Below are positions 16,218 through 23,018 of a DNA stretch of 64,000 nt, in pieces; the first letter of the stretch is position 1, and every line of letters starts with the position of its first letter. This stretch comes from Tenacibaculum soleae. GTDB lineage: Bacteria; Bacteroidota; Bacteroidia; Flavobacteriales; Flavobacteriaceae. The notes beneath the pieces are model-generated. The model was given only the letters and a program-made list of their open reading frames with translations. It ran no database searches and was not told the DNA's origin. The stretch is from the NCBI RefSeq assembly GCF_001693415.1, contig NZ_MAKX01000002.1, positions 310,001-374,000 of the forward strand. Reading direction: 5' to 3'. The position numbers and the translations under genes were made by a program.

Positions 16218-18404
16218 TTGAAAAAATTCCCAAATTACCAACAAACTGAAGCCAAAGATTGTGGCCCTACTTGTATTAAAATCATAGCCAAACACTATGG
16301 TAAAACTATTAACACACAACAATTACGTAGCTTAAGCGAAACTACTCGTGAAGGAAGTAGCTTACTTGGGTTAAGTGACGCTGTTGAATCTATGGGTTTT
16401 AAATCTTTAGGTATTAAACTAGCTTTTAACAAACTTAAAGAAGCACCTCTACCCTGCATACTTCATTGGAATAAAAATCACTACGTGGTTCTTTACAAGA
16501 TAAAAAAAGACACTATTTATATTTCTGACCCTGCCCATGGTTTAATTTCTTTTACAAAAAAAGAGTTTATTCAATCTTGGATTGGTAACAATGCCGGTGA
16601 AAATACAGAAGAAGGAATTGCGTTATTGGTTGAACCTACTCCTAAGTTTTATCAAGAAGAATTTGAAGAAGATGAAAAATTTGGATTCTCATTTATATTC
16701 AAATACTTATTCAAGTATAAAAAATTTATAGTTCAATTGATTATTGGACTATTAGCTGGTAGTTTATTACAGTTAATCCTTCCTTTTTTAACACAAAGTA
16801 TTGTTGATGTTGGTATAAAAAACCAAGATTTAAATTTTGTTTACTTAATATTATTCGCGCAACTATTTCTCTTTATAGGAAAAGCATCCTTAGAAATCAT
16901 TAGAAGTTGGATTTTATTGCATTTAAGTACTCGAATAAACATTTCGTTAATCTCTGATTTCTTTATCAAATTAATGAAACTACCTATCTCCTATTTTGAT
17001 GTTCGTATGACAGGAGATTTATTACAAAGAATTAACGACCACAAACGTATCGAACGAATTTTAACAACCTCTTCTTTAACTGTTTTATTTTCTTTTTTTA
17101 ACCTAATTATTTTCAGTTTAGTTTTAGGGTATTATAGTTTACAAATATTCGGAGTATTTGTTTTAGGAAGTGTTTTATACTTTGGTTGGGTCTTGTTTTT
17201 CTTCAAAAAAAGAAAAGAATTAGATTACAAACGATTCTCTCAGGTAAGTCAAGAACAAAGTAAAGTTATTGAACTTATTAACGGAATGCAAGAAATTAAG
17301 CTCCACAATGCAGAAAGACGCATGCGTTGGAATTGGGAGTATGTTCAAGCTCGTTTATTTAAAGTTGCTACTAAGAGTTTGGCTTTAGAACAAACACAAA
17401 GTGTAGGTTCTAACTTTATCAATGAGCTAAAAAATATGTTTATAACCATTTTATCAGCTAAACTTGTTATTGATGGAGACATTACTTTAGGAATGATGAT
17501 GGCTATAAGCTATATCGTTGGTCAATTAAACGGACCAATAACGCAATTAATAAATTTTATGCGTGATGTACAAGACGCTCAAATATCTATTGATAGATTA
17601 GGGGAAATTCACAATATGGAAGATGAAGAAAAACCTGAAGATGAAAAAGTAACTCATATCCCTGAAAAAAAATCTATAAAACTTAGCAATATCTCTTTTA
17701 GATATACAGGAGGTTTGGAGCCTGTATTAAAAGATTTATCCTTAGAGATTCCTGCCAATAAAACCACCGCTATAGTTGGGGTTAGCGGAAGTGGAAAAAC
17801 AACCTTAATGAAATTATTGCTTGGTTTTTACCAAGTAGATTCAGGAGATATAACTATTGGAAATTTTAATTTAAAAAATATTTCACAAAAAGAATGGAGA
17901 AGAAACTGTGGCGTAGTCATGCAAGAGGGCTATATCTTTAATGACTCCATTGCAAAAAATATTGCTGTTGGGGAAGATTATGTTGATAAAGATAAGCTAG
18001 CGCATGCAATAAACGTTGCTAACATAAATGACTATATAGAAGGATTGCCATTAGGGTATAACACAAAAATAGGTAGCGAAGGAAACGGATTAAGTACAGG
18101 ACAAAAACAACGATTATTAATTGCTAGATCTGTATATAAAAATCCAAAGTTTTTATTTTTTGATGAAGCCACTAGTGCATTAGATGCTAATAACGAGAAA
18201 GTAATTATGGGAAAATTAAATGAATTTTTCTCTAATAAAACAGCAGTTGTAATTGCTCACAGATTAAGTACTGTAAAAAATGCTCATCAAATAGTAGTGC
18301 TAGACAAAGGAAAAATTATCGAAAAAGGAACACACGAAGAGCTCATTAAACTAAATGGAAGTTATTATCATCTAGTAAAAAATCAATTAGACTTAGGTAA
18401 ATAA
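16218..18404 (+). CDS. Peptidase-containing ABC exporter (C39-TMD-NBD)
   Basis: Inner-membrane exporter that cuts double-glycine leaders and secretes the peptide core. The 728 residues comprise a C39 peptidase (Q9, C15 in KDCGPTC, H88 in NHYVV, D104 in SDPAHG), six membrane helices (about 165-445) and an ATPase domain with Walker A GVSGSGKTT, signature LSTGQKQR, Walker B FLFFDEATSALD and H-loop IAHRLST. All catalytic residues are present. It starts at TTG, 15 nt past the attenuator-like hairpin. Substrates are presumably the four precursors around it. Confidence 0.95.
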   Translation: MKKFPNYQQTEAKDCGPTCIKIIAKHYGKTINTQQLRSLSETTREGSSLLGLSDAVESMGFKSLGIKLAFNKLKEAPLPCILHWNKNHYVVLYKIKKDTIYISDPAHGLISFTKKEFIQSWIGNNAGENTEEGIALLVEPTPKFYQEEFEEDEKFGFSFIFKYLFKYKKFIVQLIIGLLAGSLLQLILPFLTQSIVDVGIKNQDLNFVYLILFAQLFLFIGKASLEIIRSWILLHLSTRINISLISDFFIKLMKLPISYFDVRMTGDLLQRINDHKRIERILTTSSLTVLFSFFNLIIFSLVLGYYSLQIFGVFVLGSVLYFGWVLFFFKKRKELDYKRFSQVSQEQSKVIELINGMQEIKLHNAERRMRWNWEYVQARLFKVATKSLALEQTQSVGSNFINELKNMFITILSAKLVIDGDITLGMMMAISYIVGQLNGPITQLINFMRDVQDAQISIDRLGEIHNMEDEEKPEDEKVTHIPEKKSIKLSNISFRYTGGLEPVLKDLSLEIPANKTTAIVGVSGSGKTTLMKLLLGFYQVDSGDITIGNFNLKNISQKEWRRNCGVVMQEGYIFNDSIAKNIAVGEDYVDKDKLAHAINVANINDYIEGLPLGYNTKIGSEGNGLSTGQKQRLLIARSVYKNPKFLFFDEATSALDANNEKVIMGKLNEFFSNKTAVVIAHRLSTVKNAHQIVVLDKGKIIEKGTHEELIKLNGSYYHLVKNQLDLGK

Positions 18405-18498
18405 AATATAAAATCTTCATTACGATAAGAGAAACGACGAAGTAACTTTATTAATTTAGAGCAAAATTGTTTCGTTTTACTCACAATGGCAAAAAAAA

Positions 18499-18557
18499 TC
18501 TCTCGCGAAGAATAGACACAAACCTTGAGTGTCTTTAAATTTTCAAGGATTTAATCA
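18499..18557 (+). ncRNA. Island leader element, copy 2 (candidate structured RNA)
   Basis: TCTCTCGCGAAGAATAGAC starts this copy. AGACAC/GTGTCT encloses loop AAACCTTGA, whose CCTTGA is perfectly complementary to TCAAGG 9-10 nt downstream. It ends 19 nt before the ATG of precursor 2. Layout and spacing are the same as in the other copies. Confidence 0.55.
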
Positions 18558-18576
18558 ATTTATAAATTATTTTAAA

Positions 18577-18735
18577 ATGAAAAAATCAATTTTAAACTTA
18601 GGTAAAGCTTTAAATAAAGCTGAACAAAAACAAATTAATGGAGGAGATTGCGAAAATTACGACCCACACACAAGAACTTCTACCAGAGGTGCATGTGACC
18701 CTAATAGCATATTTTCTAGACCAATAGAAGAATAA
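18577..18735 (+). CDS. Peptide precursor 2 (Gly-Gly leader)
   Basis: The 52-residue precursor begins at the ATG at 18577. The leader (MKKSILNLGKALNKAEQ, ending QINGG) is almost identical to that of precursor 4. The 29-residue core DCENYDPHTRTSTRG.. has two cysteines, 15 residues apart, and an acidic C-terminus (RPIEE). One disulfide loop is expected. It lies 73 nt upstream of precursor 3 with no terminator between them, so the two are probably made from one transcript. Confidence 0.78.
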   Translation: MKKSILNLGKALNKAEQKQINGGDCENYDPHTRTSTRGACDPNSIFSRPIEE

Positions 18736-18807
18736 GAATCTCAAGAAATGCAACAAAGTTTTGTTAATTAAAACAAACCTCAAATATCTTTTAAATAAAT
18801 AACAATG

Positions 18808-18996
18808 ATGAAAAAATCAATTTTAAACTTAGGTAAAGCTTTAAATAAAGCTGAACAAAAAAACATCTTAGGAAATGGTCCAACTCCAACTCTTCAAGTA
18901 TGTCAATGTTTTATTACCCCAGGAATACCTGACTCTTTGCCTTGTGACTGGAAGGGGCGTCATCTTAATTGTGACACTATAGTTTGGGAACTGTAG
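18808..18996 (+). CDS. Peptide precursor 3 with a non-standard leader end
   Basis: The 62-residue precursor (an ATG at 18805 would add one Met) has the same leader start (MKKSILNLGKALNKAEQ) but then reads KNILGNG in place of KQINGG, so the double glycine is missing. The remaining 38 residues have four cysteines (two in VCQCF) and end in DTIVWEL. It may be cut after GNG, cut by another protease, or be a decaying copy. It has no leader element of its own. Confidence 0.72.
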   Translation: MKKSILNLGKALNKAEQKNILGNGPTPTLQVCQCFITPGIPDSLPCDWKGRHLNCDTIVWEL

Positions 18997-19157
18997 AAAA
19001 AAACACTCCATCATGAATTAAGTGAAAGTTCAAATTAAGAAAATAAAAATTTATGCTACAAAAATGATTCTTTTAGGAAGTTATCATGATTATTTTAACT
19101 AAGTCAATAACTTTTATCATCATTGTGGCAAACATGGATACACACTAAATTAATACT

Positions 19158-19190
19158 AAATAAGAGAGAGCTACCCCTCTCTCTTTATTT
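19158..19190 (+). terminator. Terminator between precursor 3 and the aspartyl protease
   Basis: AATAAGAGAGAG and CTCTCTCTTTATT form a stem with one bulge around a short CTACCC loop, followed by TTTAATTTTTT. It lies 11 nt before the protease ATG. The rest of the 205-nt gap after precursor 3 contains no further precursor or other recognisable feature. Confidence 0.65.
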
Positions 19191-19201
19191 AATTTTTTAA
19201 A

Positions 19202-20332
19202 ATGAAAAAAATTATTCTTCTCTTTTTTTATATCACTAGTTGTTTTTCACAAAAAGCGCTTCACGAAATTCCTTTTAACCTAGTTAATAATAAAATATAT
19301 TTAAATGTTATAGTTAAGAACAGGGCCTTAAAAATGATACTTGACACAGGTGAATACGGAACGGTGTTTAATATAAAAAATCCTGTTTTAAAAAAAATAA
19401 ATCAAAGAGTTATCTATAAAACCCCTTTACAACTTAATATTAATAACTTAATAAAAAAAGTAAATCTTATAAGGTTTAATAATCTAAATAAATATTTAGA
19501 TGAGTACTGTGATGGTATATTAGGTATCGATTTTTTTAAAGATTATATACTAGAAATTAATTATCACAAACAAGTGATTAAACTGTACGATAGTCAAGAC
19601 GAAAACATTAAAAAAAATTATTTAAAATTAGAAACTAAACAAAACAATAAAAACATAGAGCTTTACAAAAGATTTACAACAAAATTAGAGATATCAACAG
19701 TTAATGGTAAACAAATATTTGGTGATTTTATTATTGATACTGGTAGCAGCAGAGGTATTACTACAATTAACTCTTTTCAAAAACTAAAAAATACTGAATC
19801 AATTTTCAGTATTAAAACAGCAAATGCTAGTCCTCATGGATTTAACTCACCTCAATACTTTAAGATAAAATCATTAACTTTTAACAAAAGAAAATATCCT
19901 TTTTTAATTATTGACAACAATGAAGATGTAAGAATAGAAAACAAAAATACACCTATTTTTAAAGGAATTATTGGCGGGAAATTTTTAAAAAATTTTAACA
20001 TAATAATTGATTTTAAAAAATCTCAGGTATTTATCAAAGAACTTGATTTTAAAAGAAATCATAATTTCATTACAGATGGTGTTAAACTAAAAGACTATAG
20101 AAAAAAAGGTGAAAAAATAACCATTGCAAGTATAATTGAAGAAACTGGTAAAAACCTACAATTAAACGATAGAATACTAAAGATAAACAATGTTAAAATA
20201 AATAAAATTGACATAAACAAATATCGTTTAAACAAAAATAAAATAGGATCGGTTAATTATTACACAGTAAAAAGAGGCAAGCGTATTTTACAATTTAAAA
20301 AGACTGTAAAAAACTTTAACACCTCCTTATAA
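19202..20332 (+). CDS. Secreted two-lobed retropepsin-like aspartyl protease with PDZ domain
   Basis: The 376 residues begin with a short signal sequence (IILLFFYITSCFSQ). The ITSC stretch could be a lipobox, or cleavage could follow FSQ as in many Bacteroidota exported proteins. Two DTG motifs are seen: D47 (LDTGEYG) and D178 (IDTGSSRG), so one chain supplies both catalytic aspartates. A PDZ-like region follows at about 295-376 (LQLNDRILKINNVKI). Placed between precursors 3 and 4, it may mature or degrade peptides outside the cell or provide self-protection (inference). Confidence 0.8.
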   Translation: MKKIILLFFYITSCFSQKALHEIPFNLVNNKIYLNVIVKNRALKMILDTGEYGTVFNIKNPVLKKINQRVIYKTPLQLNINNLIKKVNLIRFNNLNKYLDEYCDGILGIDFFKDYILEINYHKQVIKLYDSQDENIKKNYLKLETKQNNKNIELYKRFTTKLEISTVNGKQIFGDFIIDTGSSRGITTINSFQKLKNTESIFSIKTANASPHGFNSPQYFKIKSLTFNKRKYPFLIIDNNEDVRIENKNTPIFKGIIGGKFLKNFNIIIDFKKSQVFIKELDFKRNHNFITDGVKLKDYRKKGEKITIASIIEETGKNLQLNDRILKINNVKINKIDINKYRLNKNKIGSVNYYTVKRGKRILQFKKTVKNFNTSL

Positions 20333-20337
20333 AAAAA

Positions 20338-20398
20338 TTCTCTCGCGAAGAATAGACATAAACCTTGAGTGTCTTTAAATGATCAGGGATTTGATCAA
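20338..20398 (+). ncRNA. Island leader element, copy 3 (candidate structured RNA)
   Basis: TTCTCTCGCGAAGAATAGAC starts this copy. AGACAT/GTGTCT encloses loop AAACCTTGA, which pairs with TCAGGG downstream through one G-U. The 3' end also carries an inverted repeat GATCA/TGATC. It ends 17 nt before the ATG of precursor 4. Confidence 0.55.
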
Positions 20399-20415
20399 AA
20401 TTAAATTATTTTAAA

Positions 20416-20625
20416 ATGAAAAAATCAATCTTAAACTTAGGAAAAGCTTTAAACAAAGCACAACAAAAACAAATTAATGGTGGTTTCGATTGCAGTCAAT
20501 TCCCTTTTGGCATTTGTTTTGGTCCTGTACCAGGATGCTTGCCTTGTAATCAAATGCAAAACTACCCTGGAGCAAGTAGGTGTGCTTTGATGCATACTAG
20601 TTGTGATTCTGGTGAACTTAACTAA
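20416..20625 (+). CDS. Cysteine-rich peptide precursor 4 (Gly-Gly leader)
   Basis: The 69-residue precursor has the shared leader (MKKSILNLGKALNKAQQ, ending QINGG) and a 46-residue core with six cysteines, two of them in CLPC, which suggests three disulfides. It is the largest core of the island. It has its own copy of the leader element and is followed by hairpins before the HlyD gene. An open frame on the opposite strand (20449-20667) is a shadow. Confidence 0.8.
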   Translation: MKKSILNLGKALNKAQQKQINGGFDCSQFPFGICFGPVPGCLPCNQMQNYPGASRCALMHTSCDSGELN

Positions 20626-20634
20626 AAGACTAAC

Positions 20635-20709
20635 ATGAAGGAAGATAATATTACATTCTATAAACACCTACTTCCTTCATTAATTTAGAGGAGAATAATA
20701 TTCTCCTCT
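20635..20709 (+). terminator. Two hairpins between precursor 4 and the HlyD gene
   Basis: ATGAAGGAAG (20635-20644) pairs with CTTCCTTCAT (20671-20680) around a 26-nt loop. A second, compact hairpin AGAGGAGAATA/TATTCTCCTCT at 20687-20709 is followed by TTTTAT and is a good terminator. It should limit transcription into the adaptor gene. Confidence 0.7.
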
Positions 20710-20729
20710 TTTATAATTATTAAAAAAAT

Positions 20730-22019
20730 ATGCCAGAAAATAATCAAGACATAGAAATACGTAGTGAAGAAGTACAAGATATACTAAACCAAGTACCAAA
20801 TTGGATGATTCGTTGGGGTAATACGTTATTTCTTAGCTTAATAATAATGATTTTATTTATAACATGGTTTGTAAAGTACCCTGATATTATAAGTACTGAA
20901 GCAATGATTACCACCTCTTTTCCTCCTGAAAAGTTACACGCAAAATCTTCAGGTAAATTTGAAGTATTTTTAACCAGTGAAAATAAAAACGTATCTGAAG
21001 GTGAAGTACTTGCTGTTATAGAAAATAGTGCTATATATGATGATGTCTTATTATTAAAAAACATATGCGATACAATAAAAATAAATCAAGATAATTTTTC
21101 CTTTCCTATCAACAAACTACCCTTTTTAATTCTTGGAGACATTACAAGTAGTTATTCTCAATTTGAAAACAACTACTCTGAATATATTTTAAATAATAAG
21201 TTAACCCCATTTAAGTCAGAAAGTTTTGCCAACAGAATGTCTGTAATTGAAGCCAAAGGAAGGTTGCAAATTTTATTATCACAAAAAGAATTAAACAAAA
21301 AAGAATTAGAGTTTAAAAAAATAGACCTTAATAGAAGTAAAAAAATGTTTACAAAAGGGGTAATATCTGCAAAGCAAAAAGAACAAAAAGAAATAGATTT
21401 TTTACAAGCAAAGAGATCTTATAAAAGTATTGAAGCTTCTATTTCTCAAATTAGAGAATTAATAAATAATTCAACAAAAAATTTAAAAGGAACCGTTATC
21501 AAAAAAACTCAAAATGATAGCCGTTTAAAAAAGAAAGCTATCCAATCTTTTCTTTACTTAAAAAAAGCCATAAAAGATTGGGAAAAACAATACGCATTAA
21601 CATCTTCTATAAATGGTAAAGTTTCTTTTTTATCCTTTTGGGATAAAAATCAAACTGTAAAAACAGGTGATTTAATATTTACAGTTATTCCTACCAAAAA
21701 CAATTATTTTATAGGAAAAATTAAAGCCCCTGCTACAAATTCAGGAAAAATAAAAAAAGGGCAAAAAGTGCAAATAAAACTACTAAACTATCCTTCTGAT
21801 GAATTTGGAGAATTAAATGGAGAAATACTTTCCATTTCACAAATTCCGAACGAACAAGGAAATTACCTAATAAATGTTAAACTACCTCAAGATTTAAAAA
21901 CTACTTACGGTAAAAAAATAGTATTTAAACAAGAAATGAAAGGTAGCGCAGATATTATAACTGAAGATTTACGCCTGATAGAGCGTTTTTTCTATCAACT
22001 AAGAAATATTGTTAAATAA
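20730..22019 (+). CDS. HlyD/MFP-family secretion adaptor
   Basis: Periplasmic adaptor that links the C39 ABC exporter to an outer-membrane channel. The 429 residues show a short cytoplasmic N-terminus, one membrane helix at about 34-52 (LFLSLIIMILFITWFVKYP), a split lipoyl/barrel-sandwich region, a long charged coiled coil (roughly 165-260, KELNKKELEFKKIDLNR..) and C-terminal beta-barrel (GKIKAPATNSGKIKKGQKVQIKL). No TolC-type partner lies in the island. It has its own ATG and is set apart from precursor 4 by a terminator. Confidence 0.88.
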   Translation: MPENNQDIEIRSEEVQDILNQVPNWMIRWGNTLFLSLIIMILFITWFVKYPDIISTEAMITTSFPPEKLHAKSSGKFEVFLTSENKNVSEGEVLAVIENSAIYDDVLLLKNICDTIKINQDNFSFPINKLPFLILGDITSSYSQFENNYSEYILNNKLTPFKSESFANRMSVIEAKGRLQILLSQKELNKKELEFKKIDLNRSKKMFTKGVISAKQKEQKEIDFLQAKRSYKSIEASISQIRELINNSTKNLKGTVIKKTQNDSRLKKKAIQSFLYLKKAIKDWEKQYALTSSINGKVSFLSFWDKNQTVKTGDLIFTVIPTKNNYFIGKIKAPATNSGKIKKGQKVQIKLLNYPSDEFGELNGEILSISQIPNEQGNYLINVKLPQDLKTTYGKKIVFKQEMKGSADIITEDLRLIERFFYQLRNIVK

Positions 22020-22023
22020 AAAA

Positions 22024-22086
22024 TTCTTTCGCGAAGAATAAACATAAACCTTGAGTGTCTTTAAAAGATCAAGGATTTAATCAAAA
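22024..22086 (+). ncRNA. Island leader element, copy 4 (orphan)
   Basis: TTCTTTCGCGAAGAA forms a perfect 5-bp hairpin here. AAACAT/GTGTCT encloses loop AAACCTTGA with one mismatch, and CCTTGA pairs perfectly with TCAAGG downstream. No precursor follows: the 168 nt to the next gene hold no recognisable leader peptide and no other feature. It may be left over from a lost precursor. Confidence 0.5.
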
Positions 22087-22254
22087 TCAGCACTAAGAAC
22101 CTAACCTATTTTTATCATAATAAAAGCGAACTTAAAATTCTATTTTTTATTTTTTCAATAGTTTATTTACTAAAAAGAACTAAATTAGCAAGCTTGTTAA
22201 AATTATAAACTTAGCAACACAAACTGTTATAATAACTATAAAAGAAATACGAAC

Positions 22255-22965
22255 ATGAGTCCGAACGATGACAGAAAAATAACCGAAAAACTACAACCAA
22301 AAACTTGGAACGAAATAAAAACAAATGATTCTTGGGCTATTTTTAAAATTATGGCCGAATTTGTTGAAGGATACGAGAAATTAAGTAAAATTGGTCCTTG
22401 TGTATCTATTTTTGGTTCAGCACGAACAAAAACTGATGATCCTTATTATAAACTAGCCGAAGAAGTAGCTTTTAAATTAACACAAAACGGATTTGGAGTA
22501 ATCACTGGTGGTGGCCCAGGTATTATGGAAGCCGGTAACAAAGGAGCCCGAAGAGGAAAAGGAACTTCGGTTGGCCTAAACATTGAGTTACCATTTGAAC
22601 AACACGATAACCCTTGGATTGACCGCGATAAAAACTTAAACTTCGATTACTTTTTTGTACGCAAAGTAATGTTTGTAAAGTACTCACAAGGTTTTGTTGT
22701 AATGCCAGGAGGTTTTGGTACTATGGATGAACTTTTTGAAGCAATTACTTTAATTCAAACCAATAAAATTGGTCGTTTTCCAATCGTTTTAGTTGGTAAG
22801 AAATTTTGGGGTGGTCTGTTAGATTGGATTAAAAACACCTTATTAGAAGAAGGTAACATTAGTGAAAAAGATTTAAACTTATTTAGAGTTGTTGACACTG
22901 CTGATGAAGCCGTAGAACATTTTAATAAATTTTACACAAAATATCAATTAAAACCTAATTTCTAA
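22255..22965 (+). CDS. LOG-family protein (TIGR00730 type)
   Basis: Rossmann-fold protein of the LOG family, whose studied members are phosphoribohydrolases acting on nucleoside 5'-monophosphates such as cytokinin ribotides; older annotation calls them lysine decarboxylase-like. The 236 residues contain ISIFGSAR-type start of the fold, VITGGGPGIMEAGNKGA and the signature MPGGFGTMDELFE. The N-terminal extension of about 45 residues precedes the core. It is monocistronic, closed by a strong terminator. Confidence 0.85.
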   Translation: MSPNDDRKITEKLQPKTWNEIKTNDSWAIFKIMAEFVEGYEKLSKIGPCVSIFGSARTKTDDPYYKLAEEVAFKLTQNGFGVITGGGPGIMEAGNKGARRGKGTSVGLNIELPFEQHDNPWIDRDKNLNFDYFFVRKVMFVKYSQGFVVMPGGFGTMDELFEAITLIQTNKIGRFPIVLVGKKFWGGLLDWIKNTLLEEGNISEKDLNLFRVVDTADEAVEHFNKFYTKYQLKPNF

Positions 22966-22980
22966 AATAATTATCTTTAG

Positions 22981-23009
22981 GGCTTGTTAAATAAATAACA
23001 AGCCTTTTT
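22981..23009 (+). terminator. Terminator after the LOG gene
   Basis: A perfect 9-bp stem GGCTTGTTA/TAACAAGCC with a 6-nt loop is followed by TTTTT, starting 15 nt past the stop. Confidence 0.9.
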
Positions 23010-23018
23010 ATTTTAAAT

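Noticed and set aside
18405..18498. Possible terminator after the C39 exporter (CTTC..GAAG)
   Set aside because: Only four base pairs without a T run; too weak to support.
20449..20667. ORF on the minus strand across precursor 4
   Set aside because: It mirrors the precursor in another frame and matches no family, while the plus-strand leader is shared with three other genes.
15911..22086. The four repeated elements as insertion sequence ends or a CRISPR-like array
   Set aside because: All copies have the same orientation, spacing is irregular and gene-length, no transposase or target duplication is present, and there are no spacers.
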